From assembly GCA_013152715.1 (NCBI GenBank), contig JAADFU010000002.1:1-64000 (forward strand): a stretch of DNA of 64,000 nt. The letters are read 5' to 3'. Numbering within the stretch: position 1 is the first letter of the stretch; every line of letters starts with the position of its first letter. The notes under the pieces are model-generated. The model was given only the letters and a program-made list of their open reading frames with translations, made no database searches and was not told the origin of the DNA. The stretch is from Calditrichota bacterium (GTDB taxonomy: Bacteria; Zhuqueibacterota; Zhuqueibacteria; Thermofontimicrobiales; Thermofontimicrobiaceae). The translations under genes and the position numbers were made by a program. Below are positions 1 to 8,627 of the stretch, piece by piece.

Positions 1-3000
1 CCTGCCGTTTGCGGCGTTTTTGGCTCGAAAATTACTGAAGAACCAGTGTTCGGCGAGATCGGATCCAGCGTGCCGGTAACGCCCCAGGTAGCAAAAACAT
101 CATGGGAATAATTATCATAATTGTCAAACCCGGCCGCGTACAGCGTGAGTTTATCTTTTGAGGTCAGAGATGTGGCGCCGATTTCCTGACCGGTACCGCC
201 GGCGGCATCCATTATTTTCAAATAAGAAACCTGCGCTGCATTGACATTAAAATAATTAGACTGCCCGAATTTGCCCAATTGCGTCGCGCGAATGTAAACA
301 TTTTGTCTCTTTTTAGTAATGGTGATTTGTCCGGCCCATTCCCCATTGATGAAATTAGTGGTTGCCGAGGGACTGATCGTACCGGTGTTGTCCGTCAAAG
401 AGACAGTGGAAAAGAAAGACGTCACCGTATTTTCCATGGAATCTTTAGCGGCAATCGTCACCGAGAAAGGTTGACCAGCGATTTGCGGGGAAAAAATTTC
501 AGACAATGCAAAATGATCAAGCGCGCCCGGAAGCACATTGAACAAATTCGACTCGCCTGATTTTCCTATTCCAGACGCAAATATGCGGTTGTAAGAATAT
601 GTTTTCGTAATTTTGACGGTGCCGCTCCAAATGCCGTTGGAGAAAGCAGTCGTCGTGGCCGGCGTAATTGTGCCGGTCAAATCTGTCAGCGAAACGGTGC
701 CGGTAAACGTGGGCACAAGATTTCCTGTTCCGTCAATTGCAGAAATTGTAACGGAAATGGGCACGCCCGCCGTCTGCGACGTGCCGATCACTGAAAACTC
801 AAAATGATCCACGGTTCCGGCTTCGACGTCAAACACGTTGGAAATGCCGGATTCTGTGCCATTGGTTTTTACCACAGAAATGCGATTGTTATTTTGCGCC
901 TGACTGACGACGACATTTCCCGACCATGTTCCGTTCCCAAAATTTCCGCTCCTCGTCGGAGACACACTTCCGGAAATATCAGAAATATCCACCGTTCCCG
1001 TAAAAGCATCGACAACATTTTCGTACAAATCCCTCGCCGAAACCGAAAGCAAAAATGGCACTCCCGCGAACTGGTCTTCGAGGGGAGCAATTGTGAAATG
1101 ATCCAGCGCTCCCGACTGAACGTTGAAATCATTGGAAACGCCCTGTTTCCCGCTGCCGGTTGCTGTAATGCTCACGTCATTCTGCTTTTTTGTAATGGAA
1201 ACGTTTCCCGTCCAGACGCCGGCAGTGAAATTCCCCGTCGTAATCGGAGAAAGGGTTCCTGTGTTGTCCGATAAATTTACCGAAGAAGTGTAGTTCAAAA
1301 CAGTATTTTCGTAAACATCTTTTGCAGTAATGGTAAGCGAAAAAGCGGTTCCTGCCACCTGCGGCGATCCGATGCTGCTCAGTTCAAAATGATCCAGAGA
1401 ATTGGGATTGACATCGAAAGCGTTGGAAAATCCGGATTCACCCAGCGCCGTTACCGTGATTTTGTCGGAAACATAGTAGCCGGTGATTGTGACCTGTCCC
1501 GTCCAGACGCCGTTCACGAAATTTCCCGTGGTCTGCGGGGAAATTGTTCCGCTCAGATCGGACAGATTTGCCACACCGTTAAAATTTGTTACCGTATTCA
1601 AATCCGCATCTTTGGCGGTAATGGTGACAGAAAAAGGAACACCGGCAGTTTTCGGCGAGCTGATTGTGCTCACCACAAAAGTATCAACCCGGGAAGAAAT
1701 GACGTCGAACGAATTCGACTGTCCGGTTTCGGTGCCATTGGTTCGCGTCACGGTGATGACATCGCCGCTGTTGGCCTGACGAATCATCACATTTCCCGAC
1801 CACACACCGCTGATGAAATTATTGCTAATCTGCGGCTCGATGGTTCCGGAATTGTCGGAAATGTCGACAGTGCCGGTGAATTGTGTGGCAATGTTGGCAA
1901 AATTATCCCGCGCTGTTACGGTAACCAAAAAAGATTTCCCTGCCTGCTGAGTACTCACGGGATCCAGATCAAAACTCGCCAAGGCGCCTGGATTGACATT
2001 AAAATAATTAGAAATTCCTTGCTTACCGTTGTAAGCCGCTGTAATGCGCACATCGTTTTGCGCCTTGGTAATGGTCACATTTCCGGTCCAGCTTCCGGCG
2101 CTGAAGTTTCCCGTTGTCGCCGGAGTTAACGTGCCGCTATTGTCAGACAAATTTGCTGCATGTGTGAAAGAGGTGATTTTATTTTCATACGCGTCACGGG
2201 CAGTAATGGTAATCGAAAACGCTGTTCCGGCTATTTGCGGTGAATTGACCGGCTGAATTTCAAAATGATCCAGCGCATTGGGAGCGACGTTGAAATAATT
2301 GGAAACACCGGACTCGCCCAGCGCATTCACAAAAATCTGATTTGAACTGTATGATTTCGTAATTGAGACCTGGCCTGTCCAGACGCCATTGGAGAAATTT
2401 CCCGTGGTTTGCGGTGAAATTGTCCCGCTCAAATCCGACAAATTTGCCGTGCCGGAAAAACTGGTCACGGTATTCAAATCCGCGTCTTTGGCAGTAATCG
2501 TAATCGTGAATTGCGCCCCTGCCGTCTGCGGAGATGAAATCGAGCTAATGACAAAAGTGTCCACCTGACTGGAAATGACGTCAAACGCATTGGATTGTCC
2601 ATTTTCCGTACCGCTGGTTCGCGTCACAGTAATGACGTCGTTGGAAGTCGCCTGCCGCACCAGCACATTTCCCGACCACATTCCATTGACAAAGTTGCTG
2701 CTCACCTGCGGCTCGATAGTTCCGGTCAAATCCGACAGATCGACGGTTCCCGAAAAATCATCCACCACATTTGCCTGGGCATCGCGCGCCGTGACCGTCA
2801 GCAAAAACGGGACGCCGGCTTTTTGAGTGCCCAAATTTGAAACATCAAAATTGGCTAAAGCGCCAGGGTCAACGTTGAAGTAATTTGACATCCCCTGTTT
2901 TCCGCTGTAGCTGGCAGTAATTCTCACGTCAGTTTGCGATTTCGTTATTGTTACATTCCCTGTCCAGACGCCGGAGCTAAAATTGCCTGACGTCACCGGT

Positions 3001-6000
3001 GAAATCGTGCCGGTATTATCGGACAAACTAACCGGCGCCGTGTGGCTCGTTACGGTGTTTTCGTAAACATCTTTTGCTGTAATTGTGACGGAAAAAGCCG
3101 ATGCGGCTGTTTGCGGAGAATTAATCTCCTGAAAACTGAAATGATCCAGCGTCGCCGGAGAAACAGTGAAAGAATTGGACACTCCCACGTGGCTGGCATC
3201 GGTAGCGGTTATCTTGTCGGCGGAGTAACTTTTGGTGACGACAACATTTCCCGTCCATGTTCCGCCGGAAAAATTCCCGCTGTTCACCGGTGAAATCGTG
3301 CCACTCAAATCCGACAAAGAAACCGTGCCCGTAAATCCTGTGACTAAATTATTTGAAGCGTCCTCAGCGCGGATGGTCACAGAAAATTGCGTTCCGGCGG
3401 TTTGATTACCGATGGTTGAAATTGCAAAATGATCGACATTCACAGAGACCACATCAAAATTGTTGGAATAGCCGTCTTCGCTGCCACCCTGTCTGACAAC
3501 GTGAATCCGGTCGCTGGTGTACGCTTGAGAAATGGTTAAGCTCCCGGACCACTGTCCCTGAGAAAAACTTCCGCTGAGCCCGGGCGAAATCGTTCCCGTT
3601 AAATCTGAGATCGTTACTTTTCCGGTAAATTGTGCGGCAGTGTTGCCGTATTGGTCTTTGGCAATTACTGTAATGGAAAATGGCTCGTTCGTCGTCTGGG
3701 TGCTGACGGCGCTGATTTCAAAATGATCGAGCGTTGTCGGGGAAACAGTAAAATTATTCGACGTTCCGGCTATCGCACTGCGTGTGGCACTAATTTGGTT
3801 GTCAACCTGACTCTGCGTAATGGTAACATTTCCGGTCCACGTTCCCGACGAGAAATTTCCCGTCACAGCCGGTGTCAACGTTCCGGTCAAATCTGACAAA
3901 TTCGCGGTATTGGCAAAACTGGTAACAATGTTTTCGTAAACATCCCTTGCTTCAATGGTCAGGGAAAACGGTTGTCCCGCTGTCTGGGGGCTGGAGATTG
4001 TCGCAAAAGTGAAATGGTCAATGCTCGCGGATTGCACAGTGAAAGCATTGGACTCGCCCGATTTTCCTGCCCCGGCAACGGAAATTTTATTATTGGAGAA
4101 TGATTTCGTTACCGTCAGATTTCCCGTCCACGCGCCGCCGGAAAAATTTCCCGTAACCGTGGGCGACAGGGTTCCGGTTAAATCGTACAAATTAACAGTC
4201 CCGGTGAAATTCGTCACTGTCTGGTTATTGGCATCCTGAGCCGTGATCGTTACAGAAAATGGCGTCCCGGCAGTCTGCGGCGATGAAATTGCTGAAATTT
4301 GAAAATGATCCACATTTCCCGCGACAACGTCGAACAAGTTCGACGAACCCGTTTGTGTCCCTCCGGAACGCGTAACGGTGATGCGGTCGCTGCTCATCAC
4401 TTGTGTGATCGTTACAGCGCCGCTCCATTGTCCCTGATCAAAATTTCCGCTCGCCGTCGGGCTGATCGTGCCGGTTAAATCGGTGATGTCCACGGTTCCG
4501 CTAAAATCTGTTACGCGGTTGCTGTAAAAATCCAAGCCCGTCACTGTAATTGTGAACGACTCTCCCGCTGCTTGCGTGCCAATTGTGGAAACTGAAAATC
4601 TTTCCAATGGCGCCGGCACAACATTAAAATAGTTGGACGCGCCTTGTTTTCCGCTGCCCGAGGCGGTAATTCTCACGTCAGTCTGACTTTTGGTGATACT
4701 CACGTTTCCTGTCCAGACGCCATTGCTAAAATTCCCGGTTGTTACCGGCGAAATTGTCCCCGTATTGTCGAATAAATTCACCGGCGTCGTGTAAGTATCC
4801 ACTAAATTGCCGTAAGTGTCGCGCGCGCGAATTGTAATCGAAAATGGCGTGCCTGCAATTTGAGGGCTTCCGATGGAGCTGATTTCAAAATAATCCAGCG
4901 CTGCGGCGTCAACATCAAAATTGTTTGAAGTTCCGGTTTTGTTGCCGCTGGTGGCCGTGATGCGATTAGATGGTTGGCTCTGCGTAATGGTCACGGTTCC
5001 CGACCAGACGCCGCCGGAAAAATTTCCCGTTACACCGGGATTTACCGTACCCGTTAAATCCGACAAACCAGCAGTACCGCTAAAACTACTTACCGTGTTA
5101 TTGTTGGCGTCCATCGCGGTGATTGTGATGCTAAATCCCAGACCTGCTGTTTGCGGAGAGGCGATCGAATTAAACGCAAAATGATCCAGCGGCCCGGGCT
5201 GCACATTGAAAGCATTCGACTGACCGGACTCGACTTGAGTAGATGTGCGCACTACAGTAATTTTGTCCCCCGACTGCGTGGTTGCAATGGTTACATCGCC
5301 AGTCCAAATTCCCTGTGAAAAATTGCCGCTCACCGTGGGAGAAATTGTTCCGGTTAAATCGGAAATATCAGCCGTCTCGGTGAAATTCTCCACCGTATTT
5401 CCGTACTGATCCTGAGCCGTCACTTGAATTGAAAACGGCGCGCCGGCGGTTTGGTTGGCGATAGTGGAAATGGAAAAATTTGCCAGCGCCGCCGACTGCA
5501 TGTTGAATAAATTTGACGAACTAACAATCGCGCCATAAGTAGCAATAATTGCCACATCTTTTCTCGCCTGAGTCATGGAAACATTTCCCGTCCACTGACC
5601 GGCGACAAAATTTCCCGTAACTGTGGGCGAAATTGTGCCAGTGCTGTCAGACAGATTCACGATGTCAGTGAAATCTGTTACCTGATTTCCCTGCGCATCA
5701 GCGGCGGTGATGGTTACAGAAAAAGCGGCTCCGGCGGTTTGCGGGCTGGAAATTGTCTGAAAAGTAAAATGATCCAGACTCCCGGCATTGACGTTGAAAT
5801 TGTTCGATGTTCCGGCGATATTCTGATACGTTGCAGTAATGTTGTCGTTTTGGTAGCTCTGATTAATCACGACGGTGCCGCTCCAGACGCCTGACGAGAA
5901 ACTTGTCGTCGTGGTTGGCGACAGCGTGGCGCTTAAATCCGAAAGAGTTACTGTATTGGAGAAAGTTTCGACCGTGTTACCGTAATTGTCCACAGCAGTA

Positions 6001-6563
6001 ATTGTAATCGCAAAACCAGCACCGGCAGTCTGATTACCGATAGGCGCAAAATTGAACGTCGCCAGCGAGCCATGTGTGACAGTGAAATTCGCTGAAGTTC
6101 CGGAATCTATTTGTGTGTCATCGGAAAGGCGGGTTTCCATTTGCACTTGGTAAGTCGTAGCGGCAGTCTGATGATTTCCGACAACGGCAACTTTTAAACC
6201 GACGGCAGTGTTTCCCGCAATGACTGAACCGGTGCCGTCTCTCGTAACAAAAATTGTATCACCGGACACCGTTGTGGTCAAACCGCCATCCAGTACGCCC
6301 AAGTCTGTTGATTGCGCCAGCTCAGCGCTGGTCAAATCAAATCCCGCGGGAAAAATGATCACAACTTTTCCGTCCGCAGGAATTCCCACGTCCACACCGT
6401 TGCCGGTGGCAGAAGTTGTGAAACCAAAAGTGTAAATTGTCGGCGCACCGGCGGCGTTATTGCTGGGAGTAACAGTCACCGAAGTGAGTTGCCCTGCCAG
6501 CGTCATTTTTGCAAAAACAACTATCAAAAAGATTGCTAACGAAAATATTCTTCGCCCGTTCAT
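1..6563 (-). CDS. Giant secreted Ig-like repeat protein (partial, C-terminus off the left edge)
   Basis: The reading frame is open from an ATG at 6563 to the window edge, about 2187 codons. GAGGG lies 5 nt upstream of this ATG; an in-frame ATG at 6575 is an alternative. A hydrophobic signal peptide (about residues 1-23) is followed by a ~140-residue N-domain containing IPADGK and FPAGF. Then come about 20 Ig-like repeats of ~97 residues from residue ~165. Each reads roughly LDHF, then I-x-x-PQTAG, then D-x-x-GN, LSDLTGT, NF-x-x-G-x-WTG and G-x-SN-x-F. The last ~75 visible residues start a different domain with a YAAGFD motif, also found in the paralogue at 59216. I checked the frame at about 18 repeat junctions and all agree, so no frameshift is apparent. 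The likely role is an extracellular fibre or adhesin; this is inferred from architecture only, and no catalytic motif was seen. Confidence 0.9.
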   Translation of the reverse strand, partial: MNGRRIFSLAIFLIVVFAKMTLAGQLTSVTVTPSNNAAGAPTIYTFGFTTSATGNGVDVGIPADGKVVIIFPAGFDLTSAELAQSTDLGVLDGGLTTTVSGDTIFVTRDGTGSVIAGNTAVGLKVAVVGNHQTAATTYQVQMETRLSDDTQIDSGTSANFTVTHGSLATFNFAPIGNQTAGAGFAITITAVDNYGNTVETFSNTVTLSDLSATLSPTTTTSFSSGVWSGTVVINQSYQNDNITATYQNIAGTSNNFNVNAGSLDHFTFQTISSPQTAGAAFSVTITAADAQGNQVTDFTDIVNLSDSTGTISPTVTGNFVAGQWTGNVSMTQARKDVAIIATYGAIVSSSNLFNMQSAALANFSISTIANQTAGAPFSIQVTAQDQYGNTVENFTETADISDLTGTISPTVSGNFSQGIWTGDVTIATTQSGDKITVVRTSTQVESGQSNAFNVQPGPLDHFAFNSIASPQTAGLGFSITITAMDANNNTVSSFSGTAGLSDLTGTVNPGVTGNFSGGVWSGTVTITQSQPSNRITATSGNKTGTSNNFDVDAAALDYFEISSIGSPQIAGTPFSITIRARDTYGNLVDTYTTPVNLFDNTGTISPVTTGNFSNGVWTGNVSITKSQTDVRITASGSGKQGASNYFNVVPAPLERFSVSTIGTQAAGESFTITVTGLDFYSNRVTDFSGTVDITDLTGTISPTASGNFDQGQWSGAVTITQVMSSDRITVTRSGGTQTGSSNLFDVVAGNVDHFQISAISSPQTAGTPFSVTITAQDANNQTVTNFTGTVNLYDLTGTLSPTVTGNFSGGAWTGNLTVTKSFSNNKISVAGAGKSGESNAFTVQSASIDHFTFATISSPQTAGQPFSLTIEARDVYENIVTSFANTANLSDLTGTLTPAVTGNFSSGTWTGNVTITQSQVDNQISATRSAIAGTSNNFTVSPTTLDHFEISAVSTQTTNEPFSITVIAKDQYGNTAAQFTGKVTISDLTGTISPGLSGSFSQGQWSGSLTISQAYTSDRIHVVRQGGSEDGYSNNFDVVSVNVDHFAISTIGNQTAGTQFSVTIRAEDASNNLVTGFTGTVSLSDLSGTISPVNSGNFSGGTWTGNVVVTKSYSADKITATDASHVGVSNSFTVSPATLDHFSFQEINSPQTAASAFSVTITAKDVYENTVTSHTAPVSLSDNTGTISPVTSGNFSSGVWTGNVTITKSQTDVRITASYSGKQGMSNYFNVDPGALANFDVSNLGTQKAGVPFLLTVTARDAQANVVDDFSGTVDLSDLTGTIEPQVSSNFVNGMWSGNVLVRQATSNDVITVTRTSGTENGQSNAFDVISSQVDTFVISSISSPQTAGAQFTITITAKDADLNTVTSFSGTANLSDLSGTISPQTTGNFSNGVWTGQVSITKSYSSNQIFVNALGESGVSNYFNVAPNALDHFEIQPVNSPQIAGTAFSITITARDAYENKITSFTHAANLSDNSGTLTPATTGNFSAGSWTGNVTITKAQNDVRITAAYNGKQGISNYFNVNPGALASFDLDPVSTQQAGKSFLVTVTARDNFANIATQFTGTVDISDNSGTIEPQISNNFISGVWSGNVMIRQANSGDVITVTRTNGTETGQSNSFDVISSRVDTFVVSTISSPKTAGVPFSVTITAKDADLNTVTNFNGVANLSDLSGTISPQTTGNFVNGVWTGQVTITGYYVSDKITVTALGESGFSNAFDVNPNSLDHFELSSIGSPQVAGTAFSLTITAKDVYENTVLNYTSSVNLSDNTGTLSPITTGNFTAGVWTGNVSITKKQNDVSITATGSGKQGVSNDFNVQSGALDHFTIAPLEDQFAGVPFLLSVSARDLYENVVDAFTGTVDISDISGSVSPTRSGNFGNGTWSGNVVVSQAQNNNRISVVKTNGTESGISNVFDVEAGTVDHFEFSVIGTSQTAGVPISVTISAIDGTGNLVPTFTGTVSLTDLTGTITPATTTAFSNGIWSGTVKITKTYSYNRIFASGIGKSGESNLFNVLPGALDHFALSEIFSPQIAGQPFSVTIAAKDSMENTVTSFFSTVSLTDNTGTISPSATTNFINGEWAGQITITKKRQNVYIRATQLGKFGQSNYFNVNAAQVSYLKIMDAAGGTGQEIGATSLTSKDKLTLYAAGFDNYDNYSHDVFATWGVTGTLDPISPNTGSSVIFEPKTPQTA
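510..5766 (-). repeat. Higher-order tandem repeat: six 876-nt units of three Ig-like domains
   Basis: The codon for the F of LDHF-like motifs falls (plus coordinates) at 510, 1386, 2262, 3138, 4011, 4887 and 5766 for one domain type. A second type falls at 801, 2553, 3426, 4302 and 5178, and a third at 1095, 2847, 3720 and 5475. The spacing within a type is 873-879 nt, almost always 876. The second type carries a longer loop just before the next domain (TRT-x-GTE-x-G-x-SN); the third carries DVRITA and GKQG-x-SNYFNV. So the array grew by duplication of a 292-residue, three-domain unit. Copies near 1389 and 2265 look about three-quarters identical by eye; copies nearer the N-terminus have drifted more. 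Confidence 0.85.
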
Positions 6564-6937
6564 GTATGCCCTCATCTATGTTCATATTTTCATTTTCGGA
6601 AAGAGTTGGCTGAAGTTCATGGGTGTGAAATGGATTAGTCTGTGCCAGGATGCAATTTTTTCTCGTTGGGTGCCATCTCTAAATTTTTCTAAAGCTTAAT
6701 TCAATTTTGTTACAAAAAGTATGCCTTTTTCGCGCCACCCCGAGAATTTATGTTAATTGTCTAATTTTTAAAAGCTAAACGTAGCGCCCAAATTAACAAC
6801 CTGTAACTTTTAGCCAGCGCCATCTGTGCAAAGCTGGAACAGTTGAGCGACTTTCGGGCGATTCTGATCATCTGCGCGCCTCAGATAAATTTCTTAAAAA
6901 ACAAATATTTTGCCGTGCGCTAAATCACGTTTTCCGG
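6564..6937. other. Intergenic region between yjbQ and the giant repeat gene
   Basis: These ~370 nt separate the end of the envelope operon from the start of the giant gene, both on the minus strand. I see an AT-rich stretch around 6660-6780 that could hold the giant gene's promoter, but no convincing -35/-10 pair. A weak GCCG/CGGC hairpin followed by T-rich sequence lies just downstream of the yjbQ stop on the minus strand and could be a poor terminator. I do not recognise a riboswitch or small RNA. Confidence 0.4.
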
Positions 6938-7336
6938 CTAAATTATCTTAATCCAGACGCGTCTGCTCCGCGGTCCGTCAAATTCGCAGAAAAATACCGA
7001 TTGCCAGGTGCCCAATTTTGCTCTGCCATTTTCCACAATCACTGTCTCGGAGCAACCCACAAGACTCGATTTAATGTGCGCCGCGGAATTTCCTTCGCTG
7101 TGATGATAGCCGTCGCTGAGGGGAATCACTTTGTTGATTTCAAACAGAAAATCGCGCACCACGCTCGGGTCAGCGCCTTCGTTGATGGTAACCGCCGCTG
7201 TGGTGTGCGGAATAAAAATTTCACAAATCCCGTCTTTGATGCCGCTTTCCTCGATAGCGCGATTCACCAGATGATCAATTTTCACCAGTTCGGTTTGAGA
7301 ATTCGTTCTTACGTTAAATTCAAACATCCTGTCCAT
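6938..7336 (-). CDS. yjbQ: YjbQ / UPF0047 family protein
   Basis: This 132-residue protein has the full set of UPF0047 (COG0432) hallmarks: PHTTAAVTINEG near residue 45, H and GNSAAHIKSSLVG near residues 79-92, LGTWQ near 109, and the terminal DGPRSRRVWIKI. The family is annotated as a secondary thiamine-phosphate synthase on the basis of weak activity; its true role is unsettled. The start at 7336 has AGAGG eight bases upstream and its ATG overlaps the previous gene's stop by one base (TAATG), implying translational coupling. A second in-frame ATG lies three codons on. It is the last gene of the minus-strand envelope operon. Confidence 0.92.
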   Translation of the reverse strand: MDRMFEFNVRTNSQTELVKIDHLVNRAIEESGIKDGICEIFIPHTTAAVTINEGADPSVVRDFLFEINKVIPLSDGYHHSEGNSAAHIKSSLVGCSETVIVENGRAKLGTWQSVFFCEFDGPRSRRVWIKII

Positions 7337-8613
7337 TATGTTTTCCTCTTTTTTTTCTTTGCCGCCGGAAATAAAATGTTATTCAAAATCAAACGATAGC
7401 CAGGAGAATTTTTGTGCAGCGAAAGCTGCGTCTTGGGATCGCCGACGAAATGGCGATAATCTTCCGGGTCGTGTCCCCCGTAAAAAGTGAATGTCCCCTT
7501 TCCTAAATTCCCGTGTAAATATTTGACCTGCTCCGTACCTTCGGTCTCCGCCATGATGACCACAGACCTTTTGATGAGACTTTTTCTGAAGCCGGTCGTC
7601 TGCCCCATAAATCCCTTGATTACTGAAACGTGGCACTGAGTGAGCATGGTCGGAACCGGGTCGTATTTGGCGGAAAATTCAAAAAGCGTGAAATAGTCCG
7701 TGGATTCGTCGCGCAAAATCGGATTGTTGCTCGGCGGAATGTCGATGTCGGAATATTCGTAAACCAACGGATCCGTGATCACTTTGAAATTCTGAAATGC
7801 GAGACATTTTGAGTAGTCCAATTTTTGCTGGAAATTCGGGTCCACCGGATCGCCGTCAAAAACCGCGGCGCAAATATCGGTGTTCGCGGCCGCCAATGCA
7901 ATATCATAAGTGTCCGTGCCGGAACACATGGCAAACAAAAACCCACCGCGCAGAACATATTCCTTGATCATTTTCACCACGGCTAATTTTAATTGGGAAA
8001 CTTTTTTGAATCCCATCTCGCGCGCCATGGCTTCGTTCAATTTGACCGTTTCCACATACCACGGCGTATTACGGTAATTTCGATAAAATTTTCCGTACTG
8101 TCCCGTGAAATCTTCGTGATGCAAATGGAGCCAATCGTATTTGTCCAGTTCTCCGGTCAGAACTTCCTTGTCCCACAATTTAGCGTAAGGAATTTCAGCG
8201 TAATCCAGAGCCAGCGCTACGGCGTCATCCCATTTGGTCTCGCGTGGTGACTGGTAAACGGCAACCGCCGGCGCTTTTTCCAGCAGGACAACGTCCATGT
8301 TGTTTTGCTCAATTTCTGCATAAATCCTCGCTGCAGCAGAGCCGGAAATCACCGAATAAGAAACGCCGCGGATACGCAATTCCCGTTCCACATCCGGGTT
8401 AAAATCAATGAAAAATGATCCGCCGCGATAATTCAGCAACCATTCGACTTTCAGACTTTTCTCCAGCGCCCAGTAAGCCACGCCGTACGCTTTCAGGTGG
8501 TCGTTTTGCTTTAAATCCATGTACACGAGTATTTTTTGCGCAAACGCCAGCCCTGCGAGAGTGAAAATTATTATGATTGACACAACGAAAATCCGCAACA
8601 CCTTTTTCAGCAT
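7336..8613 (-). CDS. Conserved secreted protein of the Bacteroidota 'asparagine synthetase B' type (function unknown)
   Basis: The protein has 425 residues with an N-terminal signal peptide ending near LAFAQ (residues 21-25), so it is probably periplasmic. Its conserved opening reads DHLKAYGVAYWAL (38-50) and EWLLNYRGGSF (57-67). From memory, Bacteroidota homologues with this opening are often labelled asparagine synthetase B, but I see no PP-loop or synthetase domain. GGFLFAMCSGTD (223-234) and the Rossmann-like segment before it resemble a glutamine-amidotransferase-like fold, with C230 at the position of a nucleophile; that is a weak inference. A basic KKKKRK tail ends the protein. It starts 14 nt after the TPR gene with AGGG 5 nt upstream, and overlaps yjbQ by one base. 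Confidence 0.8.
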   Translation of the reverse strand: MLKKVLRIFVVSIIIIFTLAGLAFAQKILVYMDLKQNDHLKAYGVAYWALEKSLKVEWLLNYRGGSFFIDFNPDVERELRIRGVSYSVISGSAAARIYAEIEQNNMDVVLLEKAPAVAVYQSPRETKWDDAVALALDYAEIPYAKLWDKEVLTGELDKYDWLHLHHEDFTGQYGKFYRNYRNTPWYVETVKLNEAMAREMGFKKVSQLKLAVVKMIKEYVLRGGFLFAMCSGTDTYDIALAAANTDICAAVFDGDPVDPNFQQKLDYSKCLAFQNFKVITDPLVYEYSDIDIPPSNNPILRDESTDYFTLFEFSAKYDPVPTMLTQCHVSVIKGFMGQTTGFRKSLIKRSVVIMAETEGTEQVKYLHGNLGKGTFTFYGGHDPEDYRHFVGDPKTQLSLHKNSPGYRLILNNILFPAAKKKKRKT

Positions 8614-8627
8614 GACGCCCTGCCCGG

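Noticed and set aside
1389-2129. 246-codon plus-strand ORF and many similar ones across 279-6539
   Set aside because: They lie antisense to the giant repeat gene, recur with its repeat period, and show Arg/Ser-rich shadow composition. The minus frame is open throughout and has clear repeat structure.
510-5766. Regular repeats considered as CRISPR or minisatellite
   Set aside because: Units are long, diverged, in frame and encode Ig-like domains; there are no short identical repeats with unique spacers.
6564-6937. Possible cyclic-di-GMP riboswitch upstream of the giant gene
   Set aside because: The conserved GEMM core motifs could not be found on either strand.
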